DNA of 64,000 nt. Source: JASHPR01 sp963833885 (GTDB lineage: Bacteria > Actinomycetota > Actinomycetes > Streptosporangiales > Streptosporangiaceae). Both the position numbers and the translations under genes were made by a program. The stretch lies in the NCBI GenBank assembly GCA_963833885.1, contig CAWHZU010000027.1, positions 124,001 to 188,000 of the forward strand, read 5' to 3'. The stretch's first letter is position 1, and each line of letters begins with the position of its first letter. Shown one piece after another: positions 41,777-50,219 of the stretch. The notes under the pieces are model-generated. The model was not told the DNA's origin, made no database searches, and was given only the letters and a program-made list of their open reading frames with translations.

Positions 41777-42735
41777 GGCCCGTTGGGCTCGCTGGCCCGG
41801 CTAACCCCGCCATCAGCTACCAGCTGACCGCCGGACTCGACCACGATCCGGAACAGGTCGGGGCGGAACACCGCGATGGTCAGCGCCACCGGCCTGTCCT
41901 CCTCGGGATCGTCGAACCGCACCGTCACCAGCGCGGCCGGCTGCCCGGCCGACAGCCGCAGGCTCCTGGCCACCGAGGGCGGCGGGGGCTGCAGCTCCAC
42001 GTGCACAGCGCGCGGCTCGCCGACCGCCACGAGCTCGCCGTGATCGGGGTCCGGCAGGACCGGTGCGGTGATCGGCAGCAGGCTGAGGCCGCCCACGCCT
42101 GCACCGCCCTGAGCATTGATGAACGGGCCGGCTATCTCCTTGAGCAGATAGGTCGTGCAGAACGCGGCCGGCTCACCACCGGCCGTCCACTGCACCCTGA
42201 TCACGCCGACCGGGTCGGCGGGCGGAATCCGCAGCGCCCACCCGATGTCCTCCGGAACCTGGCGCCACGAGGCCTGCCGGCTCCGGCAGTCGATCTGGCC
42301 GCCCATCGGGTCGGCGTAGGAGCCGAGCCCGGGCACGCCCTCGATCGGGATGAGGTATTCGGCCGGGCTGACCCGGTACAGCTGCCCGTCCGGCAACCGG
42401 CGGACGAGATGCCGGGTCGACAACTCGTCCACGGCGGCGTCGATCTCGGCGGTGCTGACGTTGTAACGCCGCGCCAGCGCGGTGTGCCTCGGCAGCCGCC
42501 AGCCCGGCTCGTGATGCACGAGCGAGGCGGCGATCCGGTCCGCGAGCACGCCGACGGCAGGGCGCGACGAGCCGCGCGCACGCAGGCCACTGGCAGCGGC
42601 GCCCGCACCCGCGCCGCCCTCCCGGCCCGCCCGGTCCTGGCCGCCGCTACTCGAGGGCATGCGGGCCTGCGCGAATGCTGACCTGCTTTCCCCCTCCATA
42701 ACCGGTTCCTCGCTGGCCCCCGGCACGGCTGTCAC
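41716..42735 (-). CDS. GntR-family regulator with UTRA-like ligand domain
   Basis: A 339-residue protein. Residues ~65-125 form the GntR winged helix (PRHTALARRYNVSTAEIDAA), preceded by a ~55-residue Gly/Ala/Arg-rich lead; the rest resembles a UTRA effector domain. GTG 42735 overlaps the pstA stop as GTGA, an unusual attachment of a GntR regulator to pst genes. The ligand is unknown; phosphate-linked control of the operon is only inferred from position. A later ATG (MEGESRSAFAQ) is an alternative start. Confidence 0.82.
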   Translation of the reverse strand: MTAVPGASEEPVMEGESRSAFAQARMPSSSGGQDRAGREGGAGAGAAASGLRARGSSRPAVGVLADRIAASLVHHEPGWRLPRHTALARRYNVSTAEIDAAVDELSTRHLVRRLPDGQLYRVSPAEYLIPIEGVPGLGSYADPMGGQIDCRSRQASWRQVPEDIGWALRIPPADPVGVIRVQWTAGGEPAAFCTTYLLKEIAGPFINAQGGAGVGGLSLLPITAPVLPDPDHGELVAVGEPRAVHVELQPPPPSVARSLRLSAGQPAALVTVRFDDPEEDRPVALTIAVFRPDLFRIVVESGGQLVADGGVSRASEPNGPSGEGTFSAAWTHAVEEWEP

Positions 42736-43628
42736 TCCGCATAACGCCGGGAGATCGCGACGATCACCCGTCCCAGAATGATGATTATCACGACAAACAC
42801 CAGCAGGATCAGCGCGGCGTCGTAGGACAGGATCAGGCCCGAGGTCGTCCCGGCGTCCCAGAAGTTGAAGATCGCGTAGGTGAGGAACGCCACCGGCGCG
42901 TGGGTCAGCTGCATCGTCGGGTTCAGGTCGGTCCAGCCCGCGGTGTACAGCAGCGGCGCGGTCTCGCCCACCGAGATCGCGATCGCCACCAGCATGCCGG
43001 TGATCATCCCTGGCAGCGCGGACTTGAGCACGATCTTCCGCAGCGTCCAGCCGGGCGAGATGCCGAGCGCCTCCGCGCCTTCGCGGTAGGAAGAGGGCAC
43101 ACCCAGCAGCGACGTCTCGGTCGCCTTGGTGATGTACGGAATCGTGATCACCGACAGCACGAGCACGGCGGGCAGCAGGCCGAACCCCCAGTGCAGGCCG
43201 ATCACGAGAGTGAGGTAGCCGACCAGGCCGAGGACGATCGACGGGATCCCGGACAGCACCTCGTAGCCGCCGCGGAGTATGGCCCGGTGCCGGCCGACGG
43301 CGTACTCGGCCAGGTAGAGGCCGGTGAGGACGCTGATCGTGCCACCGACGATCAGCACGCCAAGTGTGATCAGCAGCGTGCCGAGGATCGCCTGCTTGAG
43401 CCCGCCCGCGTCACCCGACGTGGTGTTCGTGGTCAGCACGCTCCACTGGAAGTTCGGGATCGCGCGCACGATGACCCCGCCGGCCAGCCAGATGGCGGGG
43501 CCGACGATGATCAGCAGGGCGATCCCGCAGAGAATCCAGAACACCGCGTTGCCGATCTTGCGGCGCGCCGGCACGCGGGCCCAGTCGGCGGTCTCGCCGC
43601 GCACGGCCGACCTGCTGCGGCTCGCCAT
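42732..43628 (-). CDS. pstA: Phosphate ABC transporter permease PstA
   Basis: A 298-residue inner-membrane permease with six hydrophobic helices and the EAA loop EGAEALGISPGWTLRKIVL. GIPSIVLGLVGYL and ISVGETAPLLYTAG are typical of PstA. ATG 43628 lies 2 bases after the pstC stop; the end overlaps gntR as GTGA. Partner of PstC in the membrane channel. Confidence 0.93.
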   Translation of the reverse strand: MASRSRSAVRGETADWARVPARRKIGNAVFWILCGIALLIIVGPAIWLAGGVIVRAIPNFQWSVLTTNTTSGDAGGLKQAILGTLLITLGVLIVGGTISVLTGLYLAEYAVGRHRAILRGGYEVLSGIPSIVLGLVGYLTLVIGLHWGFGLLPAVLVLSVITIPYITKATETSLLGVPSSYREGAEALGISPGWTLRKIVLKSALPGMITGMLVAIAISVGETAPLLYTAGWTDLNPTMQLTHAPVAFLTYAIFNFWDAGTTSGLILSYDAALILLVFVVIIIILGRVIVAISRRYAE

Positions 43629-43630
43629 CG

Positions 43631-44701
43631 CTAGAGCCCCCTTCCGACGGGCAGCGCGGTGCCGGACACCCGCCGCACCATCAGCCGTGCGATCACGTTC
43701 GTGGCCAGGGTGATCACCATCAAAATCAGGGCCAGTTCGGCGAACGCGCTGACGTCCATCCGGTCGGTGATCGCGGTGTCGAGGTTCTGTACGATGTTGG
43801 CGGCGATGGTGATCATCGCGGCGTACAGGTTGTTGGGCAGCGCGCCGAGCGCGACCCCGCAGACCATGGCCACGGCGATCGTCTCGCCCAGCGCCCGGCC
43901 CAGGCCGAGCACAGCCGCGCCAATCAGGCCCGCGCCGACCCACGGCAGGGTCACCCTACGGGCGGCCTGCGCGTCGGACATACCCAGCGCGATCGCGCCC
44001 TCCCTGGGCAGCAGAGGCACGCCGCGGATCAGGTCACGGGACGTGGCGGCGACGATCGGGATCACCATCAGCGCGAGAATCAGGCCCGACGTCAGCAGGC
44101 CCTGGCCGTTCCCTGGGTCGCCGTGGAAGAAGCCGAGCCCGGGCCAGTTGGGGATGATCTTGATGATCGCCGGGGAGATGTGGTGGGCGATGAAAGGCCC
44201 GAAGGTGAGCGCGCCCCACAGGCCGATGATCACGCTTGGGATGCCGGCCAGCAGCTCGATGAACGCGCCTATGATGCTCGCCGCCCGTCTCGGCAGGCGC
44301 TCCACGATCGCCAGGGCGGCTCCGATCGACACCGGGACGGCGATGATCAGGGCGATCGCGGAGGTCGCCAGCGTGCCCAGGATCTCCGGCAGCGCGCCGA
44401 ATTCCTCGCCTGCCAGGTGGGTGACGCCGTCGGACTTCACCGGCGCGGCGTACTGGGCGCCGAAGTTCCAGACCTTTCCGGTGAAGATGTGCCATCCGCT
44501 GAACCTGATCGCTGGGATGGCCTGGAGGATCAGCGTGATCAGCACGAAGAACAGCATGAGCAGGGGCACCACGGCACCGCCGCGGCCGAGCCACATGACC
44601 AGGCCGCCGTTGCGGACGAAGTTGCGGACCGAGGCACCCGGCCGGCGGAGGGGCGGGTTGCCCGCCCCTCCGCCCGGCACGGTCGGTGCAGTGGCTGCCA
44701 T
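43631..44701 (-). CDS. pstC: Phosphate ABC transporter permease PstC
   Basis: A 356-residue permease: a long Gly/Pro-rich cytoplasmic lead (~35 residues), then six helices; FIELLAGIPSVIIGLWGALT and the EAA loop EGAIALGMSDAQAARRVTLP identify PstC, and LGRALGETIAVAMVCG is the conserved late block. ATG 44701 lies 4 bp after the pstS stop, so the two are co-transcribed. Confidence 0.94.
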   Translation of the reverse strand: MAATAPTVPGGGAGNPPLRRPGASVRNFVRNGGLVMWLGRGGAVVPLLMLFFVLITLILQAIPAIRFSGWHIFTGKVWNFGAQYAAPVKSDGVTHLAGEEFGALPEILGTLATSAIALIIAVPVSIGAALAIVERLPRRAASIIGAFIELLAGIPSVIIGLWGALTFGPFIAHHISPAIIKIIPNWPGLGFFHGDPGNGQGLLTSGLILALMVIPIVAATSRDLIRGVPLLPREGAIALGMSDAQAARRVTLPWVGAGLIGAAVLGLGRALGETIAVAMVCGVALGALPNNLYAAMITIAANIVQNLDTAITDRMDVSAFAELALILMVITLATNVIARLMVRRVSGTALPVGRGL

Positions 44702-44705
44702 CAGA

Positions 44706-45812
44706 TCAGCTGCCGATGGAGCTGACGAGGCTCTGAGCTGTGGACTGCGTGGCCGAAGGCAGCGCCACGAAGCCCACTGTGCCCAGGTTCTTCGCGGAGT
44801 CGCCGGTGGTGAGGATCCAGGACAGGAACGCCGTGACGGCCTTGGCCTCGGCGGCGCTGGGCTGGGTCTTCTTCACGATCGCGTACTCGTAGTTGATGAT
44901 CGGGTATCCCGTGGCCGCCGAGGTATTGATCAGCGCCTCGGCCCCGCTGGACGGCGCTGCCGGGAAGCTGGCCAGGGCCGCACCGACCGAAGCGGGCGTG
45001 TCCTGGACGAACTTGCCCGCCTTGTTCGCGAGCGCCGCCGACCCGAGGCCGGCCGCTGCCGTCTTGGCATCGTAGCTAACCCCGATGTAGGCGATGCAGC
45101 CCTTGGTGCTGCCGCACCCGGTCACCATGCCGCCGCTGCCGGTCTCGGCCAGCGCGCCGGGCGCCGACGGCCAGGTGATCGTCGTGCCGACGTTGGACGA
45201 TGGCCACGCGCTCGGGTCCTGTGCGCTGAGGTAGGAGGTGAACAGGAAGGTGCTGCCTGAGCTGTCCGCGCGGTGCACGGTCACAATCTTCATGGACGGC
45301 AGCGAGACGCCGGGGTTGAGCTTGGCGATCGCCGGGTCGTTCCAGGTGGTGATCTTGCCGGTGTAGATCTGCGCCAGCACGGTGCCGTTGAGGTTGACCG
45401 ACTTTATGTTAGGCAGGTTGTAAAACACCTGGATCGACGCCACCGCGAGCGGGATGTTAAGCAGTCCCGGGTACTTCTCGAGGTCCGAGGCGGACAGGTA
45501 AGCATCGGACGCGCCGATGTTCACCAGGCCCTCGCTGGCGTCGGCAATGCCGGTGCCGGAGCCCGTCGCGCCCGAGGTGATCGTCACTGCCGTGTTCGCG
45601 GTGCTGTAGGCCGTCTGCCAGGTGCCGAAGAGCGGGAACAGCAGGGTGCTGCCGGTCTCGGAGATCGACTTGCCTGATGCGTTGGCTGCTGCCGCCGCGG
45701 GAGTGGTCTTTGATGCCGCAGGAGTTGATGAACTGCTACTGCAGGCAGCCGCCAGCAGGGCGAGCGGGACCAGGGCGGCCGCTGTGCACGCCAAGCGGAT
45801 TCGTTTGGCCAC
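44706..45812 (-). CDS. pstS: Phosphate-binding lipoprotein PstS (copy 2, in the intact operon)
   Basis: A 368-residue lipoprotein with lipobox LLAAAC and the PstS motifs ETGSTLLFPLFGTWQ, IGASDAYLSASDL, YTGKITTWNDPAIAKL and HRADSSGSTFLF. It differs from copy 1 mostly at surface positions (for example PLSAS versus YLSAS). GTG 45812 follows AAAGGAG. An 8-bp hairpin (45861-45879) sits in the leader between pstB and this gene. Confidence 0.93.
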   Translation of the reverse strand: MAKRIRLACTAAALVPLALLAAACSSSSSTPAASKTTPAAAAANASGKSISETGSTLLFPLFGTWQTAYSTANTAVTITSGATGSGTGIADASEGLVNIGASDAYLSASDLEKYPGLLNIPLAVASIQVFYNLPNIKSVNLNGTVLAQIYTGKITTWNDPAIAKLNPGVSLPSMKIVTVHRADSSGSTFLFTSYLSAQDPSAWPSSNVGTTITWPSAPGALAETGSGGMVTGCGSTKGCIAYIGVSYDAKTAAAGLGSAALANKAGKFVQDTPASVGAALASFPAAPSSGAEALINTSAATGYPIINYEYAIVKKTQPSAAEAKAVTAFLSWILTTGDSAKNLGTVGFVALPSATQSTAQSLVSSIGS

Positions 45813-45860
45813 CGGGGAATACTCCTTTACATATGCACGCTGACGCGTGCGCTACACGAC

Positions 45861-45879
45861 TCGCACGCGGCGCGTGCGA
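45861..45879. other. Perfect hairpin between pstB and pstS copy 2
   Basis: Same TCGCACGC-GGC-GCGTGCGA stem as at 41340-41358, conserved in sequence and distance to the gene start while the flanks vary. Located in the intercistronic space, so it may protect or process the pstS message. Confidence 0.6.
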
Positions 45880-45954
45880 TGAGGTCCGCGCTCGCGCGCG
45901 GTTCTTGCCCCCGGGCGGGGGGAATTACGGTCCTCTCGCCCGGGAGGGTCTTGT

Positions 45955-46818
45955 CTAGCCGAAGCGGCCACCCACGTAGTGGGCGGTCTCCTCGTGTGCG
46001 GGGTTCTCGAAGACCTGCTCGGTGTCGCCGTGCTCGACCATGTGCCCCTGGTAGAGGAAGATCGTGCTGTCGGCGACCCGGCGGGCCTGGGCCAGGTTGT
46101 GGGTCACGATCACCACCGTGATCTTCGGGGTGAGCGTCTTGAGCAGCGCCTCGATCGACTCCGTGGCCAGCGGGTCGAGCGAGGATGTCGGCTCGTCGAG
46201 CAGCAGTACCTCGGGGTCGACGGCCAGCGCCCGGGCCAGGCAGAGGAGCTGCTGCTGCCCGCCGGACAGCCGGAACGGCGAGTCCTTGAGACGGCTGGAG
46301 ACCGCGTCCCACAGCCCGACCTCGGTGAGCCGCCGTTCCGTGATCTCCCGCATCCCGGAGCGGCTGGCCATCTTGTGCGCCCGCACCCCGGAGACCACGT
46401 TATCCATGATCGACATAGGGAACGGGTTCGGCCGCTGGAAGAGCATCCCCACCCGGCGCCGCAGCGTCATCAGCTCCACGTGCGGGTGCCAGATGCTGCG
46501 CCCGTCCAGGAGCACGTCACCGTCGTGCCGGTAGCCGGTCACCTTGTCGTTCATCCGGTTGAAGGTCCGCAGCAACGTGGACTTGCCGGAGCCGGTTGGG
46601 CCGATCAGCGCGGTGATCGCGCCCTTCTGGACGTTCGTCGTGATGTTGGAAAGGACCGTCCGCTGCCCGAAGCCCAGCGTAAGGTCCACCGGCGCGATCG
46701 CGGTTTCCGCGCTCGCTGCGGGCGGGGCCTGCATGCTGGCCGGAGCGCCGGAGGTGCCGGTCGCGGTCACCGGGACGGTTGCGCCGCCAGCCCCGGCCGG
46801 ATCAGCCTCAATCGACAT
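45955..46818 (-). CDS. pstB: Phosphate ABC transporter ATPase PstB
   Basis: A 287-residue ATPase: Walker A IGPTGSGKSTLLRTFNRMND, Q-loop FQRPNPFPMSI, signature LSGGQQQLLCLARAL, Walker B VLLLDEPTSSLDP and the H-loop VIVTHNLAQARRVAD. The first ~38 residues are an Ala/Pro/Thr-rich lead not needed for the fold. ATG 46818 has AAGG nearby. It is the first gene of its operon, whereas pstB is normally last (S-C-A-B). Confidence 0.94.
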   Translation of the reverse strand: MSIEADPAGAGGATVPVTATGTSGAPASMQAPPAASAETAIAPVDLTLGFGQRTVLSNITTNVQKGAITALIGPTGSGKSTLLRTFNRMNDKVTGYRHDGDVLLDGRSIWHPHVELMTLRRRVGMLFQRPNPFPMSIMDNVVSGVRAHKMASRSGMREITERRLTEVGLWDAVSSRLKDSPFRLSGGQQQLLCLARALAVDPEVLLLDEPTSSLDPLATESIEALLKTLTPKITVVIVTHNLAQARRVADSTIFLYQGHMVEHGDTEQVFENPAHEETAHYVGGRFG

Positions 46819-46892
46819 GATGTCGCCTTGCCCCCAAGCCTCGTGATGAGCCCTGCCGTGTTTGGTGGCCCGCACCATTTCTAGGGGGCCAA

Positions 46893-46936
46893 GGTAACGA
46901 GCAGTTGAACAACAGGTGATGAAACAGGCGACGAAC
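46893..46936 (-). promoter_or_regulatory. Possible PHO box upstream of pstB
   Basis: On the minus strand GTT-starting units recur: GTTCGTCGCCT, GTTTCATCACC, then GTTCAAC and GTTACC, the first two 11 bp apart. This loosely fits the GTTCACC direct-repeat pattern bound by PhoP in actinobacteria. It begins ~75 bp upstream of the pstB start. The match is imperfect, so the call is tentative. Confidence 0.45.
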
Positions 46937-47021
46937 AAATGGCAAGAAGGAGAACGATGCCCCGACATGCTTGTGGCCCGCCGAGGTCTCCCCAGCGGGC
47001 CACGAGGCAAAAAGCACGAGG

Positions 47022-47333
47022 CTAGACAGCCACCTCGAGCTCGGTGATCTTGCCGATGTCGGCGGACACGACGCGCTCGGCCCTGACATTGCCGGGAGCA
47101 AGCACGCGCAGCGTCCACGAACCCGGGGCAGCGAAGAACCGGAAGCCGCCGTCGTCGCCGAGCGGCACCTCGGCGACAAATTCGCCGCCTGAGTTGAGCA
47201 GCCGCGCGTAGCCGACGGGCACAGCGGACCCGTTCTGGGTCACCCGCCCCTGCACGACCGCCTGGGTGCCGGCATCCTTGGCCGTGCTCACCGGTGCCCC
47301 GCCCGCGGGGGCGCCGCAGCCGTCAGCGCTCAC
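47022..47333 (-). CDS. DUF1416 domain protein
   Basis: A 103-residue protein with a beta-sandwich-like body: VVQGRVTQNGSAVPVGYARLL and FRFFAAPGSWTLRVLAPGN. This family is found next to thiosulfate sulfurtransferases in actinobacteria (recalled), as here, where its GTG start overlaps the sulfurtransferase stop as GTGA. Role not known; the N-terminus contains a single Cys (ADGCGAP). Confidence 0.85.
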   Translation of the reverse strand: MSADGCGAPAGGAPVSTAKDAGTQAVVQGRVTQNGSAVPVGYARLLNSGGEFVAEVPLGDDGGFRFFAAPGSWTLRVLAPGNVRAERVVSADIGKITELEVAV

Positions 47334-48172
47334 TTGCCATCTCCTACCTCGATCGGAACCCCGACCAGGGAGCCGTACTCGGTCCAGGATCCGTCGTAGT
47401 TCTTCACGTTCGGCTGGCCGAGCAGCTCATGCAGCACGAACCAGGTGTGCGCCGAGCGCTCGCCGATCCTGCAGTACGCGATCGTCTCCCTGCCGAAGTC
47501 CACGCCCGCCTCGTCGCCGTAGAGCGCGCGCAGCGCGTCGTCGGACTTGAACGTGCCGTCTTCCTCCGCTGCCTTCGACCACGGGACATTCTTGGCTGTC
47601 GGGATGTGCCCGCCGCGCTGAGCCTGCTCCTGCGGCAGGTGAGCCGGGGCGAGCAGGCGCCCGGCGAACTCGTCCGGCGAGCGGACGTCGACCAGGTTGT
47701 CCCGGCCGATGGCGGCGACCACCTCGTCGCGGAACGCGCGGATCGCCTTGTCCTGCTCCTGCGCGTGGTACTCGGTCTTGGCGCGCTGCGGGACGTCGGT
47801 CACCAGTTCGCGGGACTCGAGCTCCCACTTCTTCCGGCCGCCGTCGAGCAGCTTGACGTTGTTGTGCCCGTACAGCTTGAAGTACCAGTACGCGTACGCG
47901 GCGAACCAGTTGTTGTTGCCGCCGTAGAGGATGACCGTGTCGTCGTTGGAAATGCCCCGCTCGGAGAGCAGCGCCTCGAAGCCGGCCCTGTCCACGAAGT
48001 CGCGGCGCACCGGGTCCTGCAGGTCGGCCTTCCAGTCGATCTTCACGGCGTTGCGGATGTGGCCCTTGTCGTAGGCGCTGGTGTCCTCGTCCACCTCGAC
48101 GAGCACCACGCCGGGGTCGCTACCGTGCGCCTCGACCCAGTCGGCGCCGGTGAGGACGTCGGATCGGCTCAT
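47330..48172 (-). CDS. Thiosulfate/3-mercaptopyruvate sulfurtransferase (two rhodanese domains)
   Basis: A 280-residue tandem rhodanese protein. The catalytic Cys is in AYCRIGERSAHTWF (domain 2); domain 1 carries LYGGNNNWFAAYAYWYFKLYG in the inactive position. The CRIGER loop fits a thiosulfate sulfurtransferase of the CysA type in mycobacteria. It overlaps the DUF4395 gene before it and the DUF1416 gene after it, forming one sulfur operon under a Cys leader peptide. Confidence 0.92.
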   Translation of the reverse strand: MSRSDVLTGADWVEAHGSDPGVVLVEVDEDTSAYDKGHIRNAVKIDWKADLQDPVRRDFVDRAGFEALLSERGISNDDTVILYGGNNNWFAAYAYWYFKLYGHNNVKLLDGGRKKWELESRELVTDVPQRAKTEYHAQEQDKAIRAFRDEVVAAIGRDNLVDVRSPDEFAGRLLAPAHLPQEQAQRGGHIPTAKNVPWSKAAEEDGTFKSDDALRALYGDEAGVDFGRETIAYCRIGERSAHTWFVLHELLGQPNVKNYDGSWTEYGSLVGVPIEVGDGK

Positions 48173-48624
48173 ATGGGAACCTCCTTGTCGGTTTCAGCCG
48201 TGGCCAGAGTCTGGCGGCCCGGCCAGATACGTCGGATCATCAGATACATCTCGCAGCCCAGGCAGAGCCCGAAGACACCGTTCAGGAACGCGGCGAGCAG
48301 GCCAGCCGATGCGGCCGCCATGCCAAGCGGCGTGATACCCGCTGCGTAACCGATGACCCCTATCACGCTGATCAGGAGGCCAGTGCCCTGGGCGAACCTC
48401 GGCGGCGCCTCTGGCTCGAGTTCTTTGGGCGGCCCGAGACGCGGCCGCACCAGCCAGCGGTAGATCAGGCCGTACGGGGCGTACCGCATGCCGAAGAGGG
48501 TGGCGATTGCGAAGATCACCGCCTGCGCGCCCAGCAGCCAGGCGCTTCCGGTGATCAGGACAACGGCGAAGACCACCATGGTGATCAGCGCTCCGAAGCG
48601 TGGTCCCCTCGGATCGATGTCCAT
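48169..48624 (-). CDS. DUF4395 membrane protein
   Basis: A 151-residue protein with four hydrophobic helices; residues ~120-125 carry CLGCEM, the Cys pair typical of the DUF4395 family, at the start of the last cytoplasmic segment. The family accompanies sulfurtransferases and thioredoxins. Its stop overlaps the sulfurtransferase start. Possibly a sulfur-carrier or sulfite handling membrane partner, but this is inference. Confidence 0.85.
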   Translation of the reverse strand: MDIDPRGPRFGALITMVVFAVVLITGSAWLLGAQAVIFAIATLFGMRYAPYGLIYRWLVRPRLGPPKELEPEAPPRFAQGTGLLISVIGVIGYAAGITPLGMAAASAGLLAAFLNGVFGLCLGCEMYLMIRRIWPGRQTLATAETDKEVPI

Positions 48625-48796
48625 TTGCGATGTCCCTTCGGGATGCTGGCGGGGGGTCGCCCGTAGACCCGGCCCCGCCCGGCACGCTCTGCTTCCCGGT
48701 GCCCTCCACCTCGCCCGTTGACGCGGCCCACGCGGCCGCGGGCCAGGGAGAGGATCGGGCGGCCCGGCCGGGCGGGGGCCCGGCAGGCTCGGTGGC

Positions 48797-48853
48797 CTAA
48801 CAGAGCGCGGTCGCGACGCGGCAGTAATCCACGGCGCGCCGCCGGGTCAGCAT
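48797..48853 (-). CDS. Cysteine-containing leader peptide (MLTRRRAVDYCRVATALC)
   Basis: An 18-residue ORF with the LTRRRxVDxCR-x4-LC pattern of the actinobacterial leader peptides found upstream of sulfur operons. A GTG at 48883 would extend it to 28 residues. The ribosome-binding site is weak (CGGAG very close). It stands ~170 bp upstream of the DUF4395-sulfurtransferase-DUF1416 genes; ribosome stalling at its Cys codons when charged tRNA-Cys is scarce is the expected control mechanism. Confidence 0.75.
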   Translation of the reverse strand: MLTRRRAVDYCRVATALC

Positions 48854-48983
48854 CGACTCCGGCAGCCGTGCGGCCGCTGTCACAGGCGACGCTGATATCC
48901 GGACAGGCACGGTCCCGATGCTATGCGTAGCCGGGCTCACCTGTCACTATCCCCCTCTATCGATCTAATCACTAGGAATAACC

Positions 48984-49451
48984 CTACGACAACTCCCCGA
49001 CGGCGGCGATAACGTCGGCCTTGCGAGGCTGACCACTCGCGCGCTTGGCGACGCGGCCGTCGGGGCCAACCACCAGGACCGTCGGAGTCCGGCGGATGTC
49101 CAGGCGGCGGACCAGATCGAGATGGGATTCGGCGTCGATCTCCACGTGTGCCACCCCGTCGACCATCCCGGCCACCTCGGCCAGGATCCGCCGGGTGGCG
49201 CGGCACGGCGCGCAGAAGGCGGTGGAGAACTGGACCAGGGTGGCCCGCTGGCCGAGCGGCAGCCCTAGTTCCACGGAGGTAAGCATGGGGCCGGCGTCCG
49301 CTGCCGCGCCGTCGGCCGCCTGAGCGGCCGCAGCGCCAGCCCTCGGGCTGCCGCCGATACCGCGGATCCGGCCGTTGGTCCGCTGCCAGGCAAGCCCGGT
49401 CACCACCGCGACGGCGAGCGCCGCCACGAGAGCGATCAGTCCGGGGGCCAC
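48984..49451 (-). CDS. Membrane-anchored thioredoxin-like protein
   Basis: A 155-residue protein: N-terminal hydrophobic segment (residues ~3-22), a Gly/Ala-rich spacer, and a thioredoxin fold from ~60 with QFSTAFCAPCRATRRIL (CxxC redox pair), VEIDAESHLDLVRRLDIRRTPTVLVV (cis-Pro), read in parts. It probably faces outside or is tethered inside. It lies just upstream of the Cys leader and the sulfur operon, on the same strand. Confidence 0.85.
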   Translation of the reverse strand: MAPGLIALVAALAVAVVTGLAWQRTNGRIRGIGGSPRAGAAAAQAADGAAADAGPMLTSVELGLPLGQRATLVQFSTAFCAPCRATRRILAEVAGMVDGVAHVEIDAESHLDLVRRLDIRRTPTVLVVGPDGRVAKRASGQPRKADVIAAVGELS

Positions 49452-49514
49452 GTTCAGCTAAGCGCGGGACCGAGCCCTCGCATTCCCGGTGCCGCCGTCA
49501 TTCCGGTCAGAGCG

Positions 49515-50219
49515 CTATGAATTCGCCGCGACCCTGACGAGGATCTTTCCGTTGGCGCCGCTGATGTCGAAGCTGCGCAGCTGGCTCACGGCCACCGTGG
49601 TCGAAGCGTTGTACCAGTTGCCGTCGTGAGACCCGCCGACCGTCCAGCCGCCCGCCCACAGGTGCTGGCCGCTCGCGGTCGTCACCCAGAACTGGCAGTG
49701 CGTGCCGTTCGGGATGCCCGCGACCTGCACCTGCATGCTGGTCCCCGACCGTGCCGACGAGTAGTACACGGCCGCGGACACGTGCGTGGCCGGGTTGCTG
49801 CCGCGGACCAGATCCGAGTTGTCCTGCGCGGTTGCCTGCGGGGCGGCGTGGTGCGACATCAGGATTCCGCCGGCCAGCCCGCCGCCGCCCACCGCGATGA
49901 TCGCCGCGGCGGCCGCCACAGCGATGCCGCGCCACCTGCGCGCCCGCCGCCGCGAGGAAACCTGGGCCAGCAGCGCGTCCAGCAGTTCGGCTGGCGCTTC
50001 CTCCAGCTCTTCGTCGCCGAGGGCCAGCCGCTCCGCGTCCGCATACGGCACCCTGCCCAGCAGCGCGGGCAGCCCGGCAAGGCCGGCCAGCTCTTCCCGG
50101 CAGTCGAGGCAGTGGGGCAGGTGGGCGTCCACGATCGAGCGCTCGGCAGGGTCGATCGCGCCCAGGACGTATACGCCGAGGGCCTGGCGGACCTCATTGC
50201 ACTCTGAGAGCCCGGTCAT
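49515..50219 (-). CDS. Zinc-finger anti-sigma factor
   Basis: A 234-residue transmembrane protein. Residues 1-~45 form the anti-sigma zinc finger: H33, C37 and C40 in HLPHCLDC match HxxxCxxC, with Cys7 also present. A single hydrophobic helix follows at ~100-120, and the external part ends in a beta-rich sensor-like domain (QVAGIPNGTHCQFWVTTASG). ATG 50219 overlaps the sigma factor stop as ATGA. It should hold the sigma factor at the membrane until a signal is sensed. Confidence 0.9.
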   Translation of the reverse strand: MTGLSECNEVRQALGVYVLGAIDPAERSIVDAHLPHCLDCREELAGLAGLPALLGRVPYADAERLALGDEELEEAPAELLDALLAQVSSRRRARRWRGIAVAAAAAIIAVGGGGLAGGILMSHHAAPQATAQDNSDLVRGSNPATHVSAAVYYSSARSGTSMQVQVAGIPNGTHCQFWVTTASGQHLWAGGWTVGGSHDGNWYNASTTVAVSQLRSFDISGANGKILVRVAANS

